A DNA stretch of 64,000 nt from contig JAEUUL010000032.1 of the NCBI GenBank assembly GCA_016787485.1, positions 1 to 64,000 of the forward strand, in the 5' to 3' direction. Each line of letters opens with the position of its first letter. Within the stretch, counting starts at the first letter, position 1. The DNA is from Bacteroidota bacterium (GTDB lineage: Bacteria; Bacteroidota; Bacteroidia; NS11-12g; UBA955). The notes beneath the pieces are model-generated. The model was not told the origin of the DNA, searched no databases, and worked only from the letters and a program-made list of their open reading frames with translations. The position numbers and the translations under genes are program-made. Of the stretch, positions 18,026-26,717 are shown one piece after another.

Positions 18026-21000
18026 ACATTTCAGAACTATCGCTGAAAAGACCGGTTCTCACGGTGGTGATGAATCTGATGTTGCTGCTTTTTGGCGGTA
18101 TCGGATTCTATTTTCTCGCAGTGCGTGAGTACCCGGCAATTGATCCGCCTACGATTACTGTGCGCACAGCATACGAAGGTGCCAATGCGGATGTAGTGGA
18201 AAGTCAGATCACCGAACCACTTGAAAAATCAATCAACGGGATACCCGGCATCCGCACCATTACAAGCAGCAGCAGTGTAGGGGTGAGTAACATCACTGTG
18301 GAATTCAATGTAGAAGCAAACCTGGAGGCTGCGGCCAATGACGTGCGCGACAAGGTGAGCCAGGCAGTGCGGAACTTGCCCCAGGATATAGATGCGCCAC
18401 CGGTGGTCACAAAAAGCGATGCCAACAGCGATTTTATTCTGTTGCTGGCTGTGCAGAGCCCCACCAAAGGATTGCTGGAACTGAGTGATTATGCAGAAAA
18501 TGTATTGGTACCTCGCATGCAAACCATTCCTGAGGTGAGTTCAGTGAACATTTTCGGCCAGAAAAGACCATCCATGCGCATATGGCTGCAGCCCTCCCGC
18601 ATGCAGGCTGCCGGCGTGGCCATGAACGATGTGCAAACAGCACTGAACCGTGAAAATGTGGAGATGCCCAGTGGGAAAATTTATGGAAACCGCACAGAAC
18701 TAAGCATACGTGTGCTGGGTAAACTGAGTACAGAAGCCGACTTCAGGAATCTGATACTGAAGGAAGACGCCACAGGAATTACCCGGCTTGGAGATGTGGC
18801 ACGCGTGGAACTGGGTCCGGAAAACCTGGAACAAAACTGGCGTCTGAACGGATTGCACGGTGTGGGTCTTGCCATCATTCCACAGCCGGGAGCCAATTAC
18901 ATCAACATTTCCAATGAGTATGAAAAGCGGCTGACGGAAATTGAAAAAGACAACAAAACGGACATACAGTTTGCAACACTCATAGACAATACAAGCAACG
19001 TGCGCCGGTCCATTAAGGAAGTGGGCGAAACCCTGCTCATTGCCTTTCTGCTCGTGGTGCTGGTTATATATCTGTTTTTCAGGAACTGGCTCATAGCGCT
19101 GCGGCCTCTGATAGATATTCCTATCAGCCTTGTAGCGACTTTTTTCGTCATGTATCTGCTGGGATTCTCCATCAATATCCTTTCCTTGTTGGGTATAGTG
19201 CTGGCAACCGGACTTGTGGTGGACGACGGCATTGTGGTTACCGAAAACATTTTCCGCAAGCTTGAACAAGGCATGCCTGTGCGCAAAGCAGCACTGGAGG
19301 GGAGTCGTGAAATTCTTTTTGCGGTGCTCAGTACAAGCATCACTCTGGCCATAGTGTTTCTTCCGGTAATTTTCCTGCAGGGATTTGTAGGTAGTCTCTT
19401 TCGCGAGTTTGGGATAGTAGTGGCTGTGGCTGTTCTTGTTTCAGCCTTTGTTTCACTCACAATCACCCCTGTGCTGAATGTTGTTCTGAACCGCAGAGGG
19501 CAGAACCACGGATGGTTTTATAATGTTACAGAGCCCTTCTTTACCGGCATGGAAAACGGTTATCTACGCACCCTTACCGGCTTTATGCGCAAACGATGGG
19601 TTGCATGGCTCATTGTAGGATTTTGTGTGCTGGTCATATTTTTGGTGGGCAAACAATTGCCAACAGAGCTCGCACCGCTGGAGGATAAAAGCAGTATCCG
19701 GTTCAGTATCAGCGGACCGGAAGGCGCCAGCTATGAATACATGGCAAAAGCGGGTGAACAAATGGGGGATTTTCTGCTGGATTCTGTTCCTGAAAAATCA
19801 TTTGTTTTCTCAGCGGTTCCCAGTTTTTTCGGGACTGGAGTAAACAGCGGTTTTGCACGCATTGGACTGGTACCGCCCCATGAACGAAAAAAATCACAAA
19901 GCGAACTTGCCCGTGAATTGGGTGGAAAACTCAGCCGGTTCAACAATCTTCGTATTTTCCCCATTGAAGAGCAGACTATATCTGTAGGTCTGGGCTCCAG
20001 AGGCTCTTTGCCAGTTCAATATGTTTTGCAGAATCTGGATTTTGAGAAAATAAAAACGGTCATTCCAAAATTCATGGCAGCTGCGCGGGAAGACAAAACC
20101 TTTGCCAATGTGGATGTGAACCTTAAATTCAACAAACCGGAAACCGATGTCATCATTGACCGAATCAAGGCCCGTGAACTGGGACTTTCAGTAACCGATA
20201 TCGGACAGGTGATACAAAGTGCATTCGGTGGCCGGCGGGCAGCCTATTTTCTCATGAATGGCAGGCAATACCAGGTAATAAGCCAGGTAGAGCTGGATGA
20301 AAGGCAAAAACCGGATGACATAGCCCGGCTATATGTGCGCAACAATGCAGGAGAGAACATTTCACTGGCCAGTGTGGTGCAATTGGTGCCCAATGCAAAC
20401 CCTCCCACCCTTTATCATTACAACCGTTATAAATCTGCCACCATCAGCGCCAGCCTGGCAGAAGGCAAAACCATAGGAGACGGGGTAAAATCCATGCAAG
20501 CCATAGGGAAAAAACTGCTCGATGAAAGTTTTGAAACGAGTCTGAGTGGTCCCAGCCGCGATTTTCAGGAAAGCAGTGGCAACACTCTTTTTGCTTTTGT
20601 ACTCGCACTGGTGCTTATTTACCTTGTGCTGGCCGCACAATTCGAAAGTTTCCGGGATCCGTTCACCATCATGCTCACTGTACCACTGGCCATGGCCGGT
20701 GCACTGGGAGCCCTGTTCCTGTTTAGCCAAACCCTGAATATCTTTTCACAGATAGGAATGATTATGCTCATTGGCCTGGTTACCAAAAACGGAATATTGA
20801 TTGTGGAATTTGCCAATAAAAAACGGGAAACAGGTATGGACCTGAAAGCTGCTGTGCTGGAAGCAGCCAGTCAGCGGTTGCGCCCCATCCTTATGACCAG
20901 TCTGGCCACATCACTGGGCGCTTTGCCCATAGCACTCAGTCTGGGAGCCAGCGCCAGCAGCCGCATACCATTGGGTATAGTTTTGGTGGGTGGCATCCTC

Positions 21001-21102
21001 TTTTCCCTGATTCTTACATTGTATGTGATACCGGCCATTTATACTTATATATCACGACACCGTGCCCAAACTGAGGAAAAAGCTTATGAAAACCTGGGGT
21101 AA
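18022..21102 (+). CDS. RND efflux transporter, AcrB/HAE1 family, 1026 aa
   Basis: Inner-membrane proton-driven pump of a tripartite efflux system. The length and two-fold repeated plan (12 membrane helices with two large periplasmic loops) are normal. The N-terminus (ISELSLKRPVLTVVMNLMLLLFG) is typical. The proton-relay acid pair of helix 4 is Asp401-Asp402 in GLVVDDGIVVTENI. The second half contains GLVTKNGILIVEFANKKRE in helix 10 with the conserved lysine. It probably exports hydrophobic compounds. Translationally coupled to the adaptor (ATGA), and its 3' end overlaps the TolC gene. Confidence 0.96.
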   Translation: MNISELSLKRPVLTVVMNLMLLLFGGIGFYFLAVREYPAIDPPTITVRTAYEGANADVVESQITEPLEKSINGIPGIRTITSSSSVGVSNITVEFNVEANLEAAANDVRDKVSQAVRNLPQDIDAPPVVTKSDANSDFILLLAVQSPTKGLLELSDYAENVLVPRMQTIPEVSSVNIFGQKRPSMRIWLQPSRMQAAGVAMNDVQTALNRENVEMPSGKIYGNRTELSIRVLGKLSTEADFRNLILKEDATGITRLGDVARVELGPENLEQNWRLNGLHGVGLAIIPQPGANYINISNEYEKRLTEIEKDNKTDIQFATLIDNTSNVRRSIKEVGETLLIAFLLVVLVIYLFFRNWLIALRPLIDIPISLVATFFVMYLLGFSINILSLLGIVLATGLVVDDGIVVTENIFRKLEQGMPVRKAALEGSREILFAVLSTSITLAIVFLPVIFLQGFVGSLFREFGIVVAVAVLVSAFVSLTITPVLNVVLNRRGQNHGWFYNVTEPFFTGMENGYLRTLTGFMRKRWVAWLIVGFCVLVIFLVGKQLPTELAPLEDKSSIRFSISGPEGASYEYMAKAGEQMGDFLLDSVPEKSFVFSAVPSFFGTGVNSGFARIGLVPPHERKKSQSELARELGGKLSRFNNLRIFPIEEQTISVGLGSRGSLPVQYVLQNLDFEKIKTVIPKFMAAAREDKTFANVDVNLKFNKPETDVIIDRIKARELGLSVTDIGQVIQSAFGGRRAAYFLMNGRQYQVISQVELDERQKPDDIARLYVRNNAGENISLASVVQLVPNANPPTLYHYNRYKSATISASLAEGKTIGDGVKSMQAIGKKLLDESFETSLSGPSRDFQESSGNTLFAFVLALVLIYLVLAAQFESFRDPFTIMLTVPLAMAGALGALFLFSQTLNIFSQIGMIMLIGLVTKNGILIVEFANKKRETGMDLKAAVLEAASQRLRPILMTSLATSLGALPIALSLGASASSRIPLGIVLVGGILFSLILTLYVIPAIYTYISRHRAQTEEKAYENLG

Positions 21103-22378
21103 ATATCTGGCCATTTTATTTCCTGCCGGTTTATCCGGACAAACACAAATGAACCTGAACGATGTGGTAAACACCGTATTGCAGAAAAACCTGCAGATAC
21201 GGATTGCCATGGTGGAAAAGGAGAGTGCCAGACAGGCCAATACCTCTGGGAATGCCGGCGCACTGCCGTCGGTTGGGATTAACATTACCGACAATGCCTC
21301 CTACAACCGCATTTATCAAAAACTGGCCAATGGCACGGAAATAAGTCGTGCCGGAGCCGCAGCCAATAGTTTGGGTGCCAATGTTACCGCAGGATACACG
21401 CTTTTCAATGGCTACCGTATTCAAGCTGCTAAGCAGCGACTTGAATACCTTGAAACACTGGGTGAAGCCAATGCGCAGATACAAATTCAGCAAAATATAG
21501 CACTGGCTATGCGGCAGTATTACAATGTGATCCAACAGCAGCAAAACCTGCGCACTCAGGTACAACTCTATGCATTGAATACCGAAAAATACAAAATGGT
21601 ACAGGCGCGCAGGGAGGCTGGCCTTTCTGGTGAGCCAGACCTTTTGCAGGCAGAAATCGACCTGAATCAGGCCCAACTAAACAGGCAGCAGCAGGAACAG
21701 GCGCTGCACAACGCCTATACCGGGTTGTTGCTTACCATGGGCATGCCCCCGGAAACCCAACTGCTCATCGCAGATACCATGATACCCGCGCCCATGCTGC
21801 AACATGACAGCCTTTGGGCCGCGTTGCAGCAAAATCCGCAACGGCTTGCAGCAGCAAAACAAACTGCTATAGCAAAAACTCAGCAGAGAGAACTGGAAGG
21901 ATTGCGTTACCCGTCTCTGCGCTTAAATGGTGGATATGCCCTCAGTAACAACAACAGCGCCGCCGGTTTTAGCCTCATTAGCCAGAGCAGTGGTCCGTTT
22001 ATGGGTATAAATGCACAAATACCCCTTTTTACCAGCAGCACTGGCAGCCAGATAGCTGTTTCTAAAAACCAGACCGCCATTCAGGCTCTGAAAGAAGAGC
22101 AATTCCAACAAGTGCTTGAAAATACCTTTTACCGCCAATGGCAGGAATATACCCTGGCCCTGGATCAGCTGAAATTACAACAAAGCACCACAGCACTTGC
22201 CCGGCGGATGTTACAAGTAAGTGTGGAAACCTACCGGCTGGGACACAGCACACTGCTTGAACTAAAATCTGCCGAAAGCAGCTTTGCCATGAGTCTGCAT
22301 CAACAATCCCAATTATCAGCTGCGGTAAAAATGGCCGAGATCAGTCTTTTGGAATTGTCAGGACAACTTGGACGTTAA
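21086..22378 (+). CDS. TolC-family outer membrane efflux channel, 430 aa
   Basis: Signal peptide (MKTWGKYLAILFPAGLSGQ), then two OEP-type halves with long heptad-bearing helices (ALAMRQYYNVIQQQQNLRTQVQLYALNTEKYKMVQARREAGLS; LEELRYPS-like turn; RRMLQVSVETYRLGHSTLLELKSAES). It forms the trimeric outer-membrane/periplasmic tunnel for the RND pump. A GTG at 21062 is in frame, but the ATG at 21086 gives a proper signal peptide and a 17-bp overlap with the pump gene, so it is preferred. It completes the three-gene operon. Confidence 0.93.
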   Translation: MKTWGKYLAILFPAGLSGQTQMNLNDVVNTVLQKNLQIRIAMVEKESARQANTSGNAGALPSVGINITDNASYNRIYQKLANGTEISRAGAAANSLGANVTAGYTLFNGYRIQAAKQRLEYLETLGEANAQIQIQQNIALAMRQYYNVIQQQQNLRTQVQLYALNTEKYKMVQARREAGLSGEPDLLQAEIDLNQAQLNRQQQEQALHNAYTGLLLTMGMPPETQLLIADTMIPAPMLQHDSLWAALQQNPQRLAAAKQTAIAKTQQRELEGLRYPSLRLNGGYALSNNNSAAGFSLISQSSGPFMGINAQIPLFTSSTGSQIAVSKNQTAIQALKEEQFQQVLENTFYRQWQEYTLALDQLKLQQSTTALARRMLQVSVETYRLGHSTLLELKSAESSFAMSLHQQSQLSAAVKMAEISLLELSGQLGR

Positions 22379-22386
22379 CACAGACT

Positions 22387-22394
22387 TATTTTTG
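22387..22394 (+). promoter_or_regulatory. -7 promoter element of the GNAT gene
   Basis: TATTTTTG, an exact TAnnTTTG match, ends 3 nt before the ATG at 22398, after the TolC stop. A CTTG 16 nt upstream may be the -33 element. Confidence 0.45.
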
Positions 22395-22397
22395 TAT

Positions 22398-22970
22398 ATG
22401 CGCCTTGTAGCCCCGTTGGAATCTGACAATTATTTGCTGCGCGAAATTGTGCCGGAGGATGAAGAAGGTCTCTGGTTGCTGGACAGCGACCCTGAAGTGC
22501 ACAGGTACCTGGGAAACGAGCCTGTTACACACATCGAACGCATCAGGGAGGTGATTGCACTTATCCGAAAGCAATACCAGGATTATGGCATTGGACGCTG
22601 GGCCGTGGTGCATAAAGCCAGTGGCACATTTGTTGGATGGTGCGGACTTAAATTTATCGTCAATGCGGAAGAAGGTCAACCCGGAACCTACGACCTTGGA
22701 TACAGGCTGCGTCGGGAATGGTGGGGAAAGGGTATAGCAACGGAATGTGGCAAATTGTGCCTGGACTACGGGCTAAATCAACTGCAACTTGAGCAGATAT
22801 TTGCCAGGGCACATACAGACAATGCAGGTTCAAACCGGGTGCTACAAAAACTGGGTTTTACCCGCACAGGCACCGGGATTTCTCACGGCGAACCCACCCA
22901 TTTCTATCGGTATTCTGCCAAGACCAACAATAACAATCCCGATCACTTTGAACCTGAAATTAAAGTATGA
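22398..22970 (+). CDS. GNAT N-acetyltransferase, RimJ/RimL type, 190 aa
   Basis: Acetyl-CoA-dependent N-acetyltransferase. The fold-defining beta4-alpha3 segment is DLGYRLRREWWGKGIATECGKL (99-120), which holds the CoA pyrophosphate-binding loop, and the C-terminal RAHTDNAGSNRVLQKLGF is the usual closing motif. Related proteins acetylate ribosomal proteins, amino acids or antibiotics; the substrate here is not known. The ATG at 22398 is chosen over a TTG inside the TolC gene because the homologous N-terminus begins there and the -7 element would otherwise lie inside the gene. Confidence 0.9.
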   Translation: MRLVAPLESDNYLLREIVPEDEEGLWLLDSDPEVHRYLGNEPVTHIERIREVIALIRKQYQDYGIGRWAVVHKASGTFVGWCGLKFIVNAEEGQPGTYDLGYRLRREWWGKGIATECGKLCLDYGLNQLQLEQIFARAHTDNAGSNRVLQKLGFTRTGTGISHGEPTHFYRYSAKTNNNNPDHFEPEIKV

Positions 22971-23091
22971 CTGAAGCAGAATCCCTGTTCCTGACCGTTT
23001 TGTCACTCCGGGCTATGGCCCGAACTTGCGGCTGAAGCACATTAAAATTGCTCATTAATGAAAATCTGAACAAGCATTTCAGGTCTGATAT

Positions 23092-23115
23092 ACTGCTGTA
23101 AACCCCACCAGCAGT
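23092..23115. repeat. Small inverted repeat
   Basis: ACTGCTG and CAGCAGT separated by 10 nt, in the intergenic stretch before the membrane protein gene at 23261. It could form a 7-bp hairpin; no T-tract follows. Confidence 0.3.
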
Positions 23116-23127
23116 GAGAGTCCGGAA

Positions 23128-23151
23128 AATTGGCTGTATATACAACCAATT
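23128..23151. promoter_or_regulatory. 24-bp near-perfect palindrome (possible operator)
   Basis: Begins AATTGGCTGT and ends ACAACCAATT with a TATA core: 11 of 12 base pairs are symmetric, and the single mismatch is at the seventh position. It lies 57 bp upstream of the promoter for the gene at 23261 and within a 290-bp gap that otherwise holds nothing I recognise. A dimeric regulator could bind here, or the RNA could fold; not proven. Confidence 0.4.
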
Positions 23152-23207
23152 ACAATTTGACAGTGTTCAAATCCCGGCCACTCATATCTGTTTTTCTTCA
23201 CAACCCC

Positions 23208-23237
23208 TTGTTTTTGTGAAAGTTATGTCTATTTTTG
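23208..23237 (+). promoter_or_regulatory. Promoter of the membrane protein gene at 23261
   Basis: TTG, 19 nt, TATTTTTG. The -7 box is exact and the spacing ideal. The ATG follows 23 nt later. Confidence 0.6.
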
Positions 23238-23260
23238 ATTAACAAACCAAATCAAACGCT

Positions 23261-23689
23261 ATGAACAACAAACTCATTTTCGGAACCCTGGCCGGAGGTG
23301 CTGCCTTATTTCTGGTGGGCGGTCTTCTCTTTGCCGTGCTCTTTTCCAACCTCATGGAAGAATGGATGAAAGCCCTGGAATGCTGCACCTACAAGGAGCC
23401 CGTAATGTGGCCAATTGTAGTTGCCAATCTTTCACTTGCGTTTCTAATGTCGCTGGTGATGGATAAAACACGGGCAAACAGTGTTAATGCCGGTGTTATT
23501 TGTGCCCTCTGGTTTACACCTCTGGTTATGCTATGGTATGATATGTGGATGTTTGCCAGTTTTCCGGCGATGAACATCAAAATGCTGGTAATCGATGTCA
23601 TTGGCAATTCCATACCTGGCGTGGCTGCCGGCGCAGTAATCGGGTGGGTGTATAGCCGCATGCACAAGCCAGATACAGCCAGTGCCTGA
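23261..23689 (+). CDS. Small membrane protein of unknown function, 142 aa
   Basis: Four hydrophobic segments are visible (about residues 5-30, 48-67, 77-100 and 112-132), so it is an integral membrane protein with short loops. The first loop carries MEEWMKALECCTYKEPVMWP with two adjacent cysteines. I do not recognise a family with certainty. It has its own promoter. Its stop abuts the stop of the convergent membrane protein gene (23690) with no spacer, and the two proteins have similar size and general topology, but their sequences are not clearly related. Confidence 0.75.
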   Translation: MNNKLIFGTLAGGAALFLVGGLLFAVLFSNLMEEWMKALECCTYKEPVMWPIVVANLSLAFLMSLVMDKTRANSVNAGVICALWFTPLVMLWYDMWMFASFPAMNIKMLVIDVIGNSIPGVAAGAVIGWVYSRMHKPDTASA

Positions 23690-24100
23690 TTATTTGCCCG
23701 ATGTAATCTTCAGACCCAGCCAGGCCGCAGGAATATAGGCCAGACCCAGGTCCACAAAAAGGAACCATGCCGGTGCAGGCAGCATAAACGCATTGGCAAT
23801 GCCACCTGCAAGGAAAAATGCACCTACCACATAGGCTGGAATGGCTCTGCGGCCGGTTGCAAGTTTTGCAGCTATCCCGGCCCCTGTAAGTGTACCCAGC
23901 GCATGTGCCAGAAAGGGCATGAGAAAGTTGATGGGTTTGAACAGATGTATGCTGGCCTTTAATCCTTCTAGTGTGGTTACATCCGCGCCTTGCGGAGGTG
24001 GAATGATACTGCCACTCACGGATATAATGGCCATGTTCACCACAGAGCCCAACACCAGTCCGGCGATGGTTGCGAGTATGTTTCTAAGTATGGGGTTCAT
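23690..24100 (-). CDS. Small membrane protein of unknown function, 136 aa
   Basis: Four hydrophobic stretches (NILATIAGLVLGSVVNMAII; NFLMPFLAHALGTLTGAGIAAKL; AYVVGAFFLAGGIANAFML; WFLFVDLGLAYIPAAWLGL) separated by short loops. Glycine-rich, probably inner-membrane. Not assigned to a family. It is convergent with the gene at 23261, the two stop codons being directly adjacent. Confidence 0.72.
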   Translation of the reverse strand: MNPILRNILATIAGLVLGSVVNMAIISVSGSIIPPPQGADVTTLEGLKASIHLFKPINFLMPFLAHALGTLTGAGIAAKLATGRRAIPAYVVGAFFLAGGIANAFMLPAPAWFLFVDLGLAYIPAAWLGLKITSGK

Positions 24101-24317
24101 CCTGCGAAAATAGCCGGATATGTCTTAAAATCGGAAAAAATGGGAGAGCTGCGGTTCGCTGTTTTACCTGAATTCCAGTGCATATTCATCTATTCACACT
24201 GGGTACTTGCACCCTCATGGTATTAACTGATACTCTTGCAAATCAAAAACATAGACCAAATTTCATAAAGATGCACTCTTTTCAAACAAACAGTAGGAAT
24301 TGTCATTTTAATGCTGT

Positions 24318-24325
24318 TAATTTTG
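24318..24325 (+). promoter_or_regulatory. -7 promoter element of the lipoprotein gene at 24339
   Basis: TAATTTTG, exact TAnnTTTG match, 13 nt before the ATG. An ATTG 15 nt upstream is a poor -33 candidate. Confidence 0.45.
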
Positions 24326-24338
24326 TTCTACCCACGCC

Positions 24339-25514
24339 ATGAAAAATCTCATATCACTCACCCTGTTGATTCTCTTACTGGGTCAATGCGAGCTTTTCGA
24401 ACCCAAAAAGAATCAGGACGACAAGCCAAGCTATCAACTCACTCAGGACCCTACGAACTATGGAGCCGGGCTGCTTCAAATTGCGCAGTTGTACAATACC
24501 GATCCTGTAAAATATTTTGCTGAACATGGATTCCGCAGACTGGTATTGCAATTTCAAATACTTAACGCCAGCAAACAAGATGGCATGCAAGTCTTTGCTT
24601 CCCTGCTCGATTCATTTGATCAGAACGGTGCCCAGCAAGCCAAAACCCAACCCCAATGGAATGCGGCATTCATCAACAAAATGAATGAAGTATCGGCAAC
24701 ACCCATAAAAAACCAATGGATGCACGCCATGCTGTTTTTTGCAACAGACCTGAACAACAGGTTGCTGCGCAACCCCGGCGATGCAGGCATAGGCCAGTTG
24801 TATGGTTTTATCGGTGAAGGCATTCGCCGTGCCATCAAATCCGGATACCTGCAAAAAATTGCCCCTCCATCCATTCCTGGCCCGGCCAACACGGTGATTC
24901 AGTACAACGAGTTTTGTATTTGTGAAATGTTTAACCCCGTGAGTTGCGACACCAAAAGTGACACCAGCCAATCCACAGACTCCGTTAAAAAGGTAAAATG
25001 GTGGAAAATCTCTGAACCTTTTAACACCACACATCAGGGCAAGTGCGCAGCTTTATCAACCGGACTGTGTCTGCACAAACTGGGAAAAATAGACAGTATG
25101 TGTGATGGCAAAACCTGGGATGGAATTTCCAAAGGAATAAAAGCACTGAAAAAAGGCGGTGCGTTTAATGAAAACATCAATGCTTTTTTCGAATCACAGG
25201 GCTTCGCAGCGTCAAAAACCACAAGTATATCTGAAGTAAGCAATGCACTAAACCGGGGCTGTGATGCCAAACTGGTATATCACGACGGTTCTATTATCGG
25301 TGGCAAACAGCACATCGAATATATCACCCATGTAAACGTAGCTTCGGCGGCGGATAACTACGGCGTAGTGCATACCATATCCTGGGGAGACTCGGCCAAT
25401 GTGCTTTATAAAAATGGAAAATTTTCCGGAAAATCAGATGGCAGCCAGTATGAAGGCGAAGAATTTTTAGCCGGCAGCGGGAGTTCTCATTTTCTCATTT
25501 ATTGTCCGAAATAG
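24339..25514 (+). CDS. Lipoprotein with possible papain-like cysteine peptidase domain, 391 aa
   Basis: Hydrophobic signal ending LLLGQC, so Cys17 is a likely lipidation site. Residues 20-200 are helical and unlike anything I know. The C-terminal half contains HQGKCAALST (232-241), which has the Gln-x-x-Cys spacing of papain-fold peptidases (Gln233, Cys236), and EYITHVNV (327-334) with His331 and a later SWGDS (348-352) that could supply the His and Asp/Asn. This arrangement is compatible with a C39/papain-like domain but the similarity is weak. Several further cysteines (193, 195, 203, 244, 255, 308) are unusual for a Bacteroidota periplasmic protein. Function unknown. Confidence 0.7.
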   Translation: MKNLISLTLLILLLGQCELFEPKKNQDDKPSYQLTQDPTNYGAGLLQIAQLYNTDPVKYFAEHGFRRLVLQFQILNASKQDGMQVFASLLDSFDQNGAQQAKTQPQWNAAFINKMNEVSATPIKNQWMHAMLFFATDLNNRLLRNPGDAGIGQLYGFIGEGIRRAIKSGYLQKIAPPSIPGPANTVIQYNEFCICEMFNPVSCDTKSDTSQSTDSVKKVKWWKISEPFNTTHQGKCAALSTGLCLHKLGKIDSMCDGKTWDGISKGIKALKKGGAFNENINAFFESQGFAASKTTSISEVSNALNRGCDAKLVYHDGSIIGGKQHIEYITHVNVASAADNYGVVHTISWGDSANVLYKNGKFSGKSDGSQYEGEEFLAGSGSSHFLIYCPK

Positions 25515-25582
25515 CACTTTGATGCACATTTGCGGATAACTTTCAGTTGATAAGGCCGCCGGGCAATTGCAATTTCGCAGCC

Positions 25583-26470
25583 ATGGCCGAAGAGACCCTG
25601 CGCACGCGTCGCAAAAAACCCAGTGCCCTGCCCGGCATTATGAGTCTGGCATTGGTCATGTTCATGCTGGGTTTGCTCGGATTCTCCGTTTTGGGTTTTC
25701 AGGGCCTCAGCCGCAGTCTGGTAGAAGGCAGCAGCCTGGATATTTATTTTCGCGACAGTATACCGGATGCCGAAGTACAGGCATTTGAAACCCGTATAAA
25801 AAAAGAAAAATGGCTGCGTAAATCCCACCTTGTCAGTCGGGAAGAAGGGCTCAAACAAATGGGCGACCGCTACGACGATGACTTTATGCAATATGTGGAA
25901 GCCAGTGAACTGCCTTTGAGCATGGAGGTGTACTTTGTAGCTGAGTTTGCCACTCCTGATCAGATTGCCCGCACAGCCCGAAAACTGGAAACAGACCCGC
26001 TGGTGGACGATGTGGTGTATCAGAAAAACCTGGTGGAGGCAGTAGATAAAAATGTACGGCGCATTCAGTGGATTCTGGCAGGGCTTGTTGTGTTATTTAC
26101 CTTCATCGCCATTGGATTAATCAACAGCAGTACACGGCTCAGCATCTTTGCCAATCGGTTTATCATCAAAAGCATGCAACTTGTGGGTGCCACAAATGCA
26201 TTTATCCTGCGGCCCTTTTTGCTCAAGTTTGCCAGATATGCCCTGTTGGCCATTCCAATTGCTGCAGCCCTGCTTGTCGGATTGTTGTATGGTCTGCATT
26301 TTTTCTGGAAAGAATTTGCAACCATAGAAGAATTTGCAGCCTTTATTCCATGGCAAAAAGCAGCTGTTGTTTTCGGCTGTATCGGAATTTTTGGAATTTT
26401 ACTGGCTGTGGTGAGTGCATGGTTCAGTACCCGGAAGTATCTTCGCAGTAAAATAGAAAATCTGTATTGA
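25583..26470 (+). CDS. ftsX: Cell division permease-like protein FtsX, 295 aa
   Basis: Four membrane helices in the FtsX plan: one near residues 20-40, then a periplasmic domain (DIYFRDSIPDAEVQAFETRI ... PLVDDVVYQKNLVEAVDKN) and three C-terminal helices. With the ATPase FtsE (not in this window) it controls peptidoglycan hydrolases at the division site. An in-frame start exists at 25547, but the ATG at 25583 is preferred because the sequence before it is not family-like. It is 1 bp upstream of the DUF3098 gene, an arrangement usual in this phylum. Confidence 0.9.
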   Translation: MAEETLRTRRKKPSALPGIMSLALVMFMLGLLGFSVLGFQGLSRSLVEGSSLDIYFRDSIPDAEVQAFETRIKKEKWLRKSHLVSREEGLKQMGDRYDDDFMQYVEASELPLSMEVYFVAEFATPDQIARTARKLETDPLVDDVVYQKNLVEAVDKNVRRIQWILAGLVVLFTFIAIGLINSSTRLSIFANRFIIKSMQLVGATNAFILRPFLLKFARYALLAIPIAAALLVGLLYGLHFFWKEFATIEEFAAFIPWQKAAVVFGCIGIFGILLAVVSAWFSTRKYLRSKIENLY

Positions 26471-26471
26471 C

Positions 26472-26717
26472 ATGAGTGCTGATAAAAAGAAAGCAGCTCC
26501 GGCAGCTAAACCGCTTTTTCACAAGATGAATTATATCCTTATAATTGCCAGCATACTGGTGGTGGTGATTGGCTTTGCGCTGATGAGTGGCAAAGAAGGC
26601 GACATTTACGACGGACGCCGCACCGTGCTTGCACCCATTGTGGTCATTCTGGGTTTTGTACTCGGCATTGTAGCCATATTTTACCGTAAAAACGAAGCTG
26701 AAAACACCGAAGCATGA
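26472..26717 (+). CDS. DUF3098 membrane protein, 81 aa
   Basis: Two membrane helices (MNYILIIASILVVVIGFALMSG and IVVILGFVLGIVAIFY) joined by a short loop with DGRRTVLAPI, the signature of DUF3098, a small Bacteroidota family of unknown function. It sits between ftsX and uppP, overlapping the latter by ATGA, which is the common gene order for this family and suggests a role in cell-wall growth or division. Confidence 0.88.
   Translation: MSADKKKAAPAAKPLFHKMNYILIIASILVVVIGFALMSGKEGDIYDGRRTVLAPIVVILGFVLGIVAIFYRKNEAENTEA

Noticed and set aside
23163-23184. A tRNA-like 3' end: GTTCAAATCCCGGCCACTC looks like a T-loop plus acceptor strand
   Set aside because: The T-stem pairs only partly (about 3 of 5), and no matching anticodon arm, D-arm or 5' acceptor strand is found upstream. 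At most it is a remnant or chance match.
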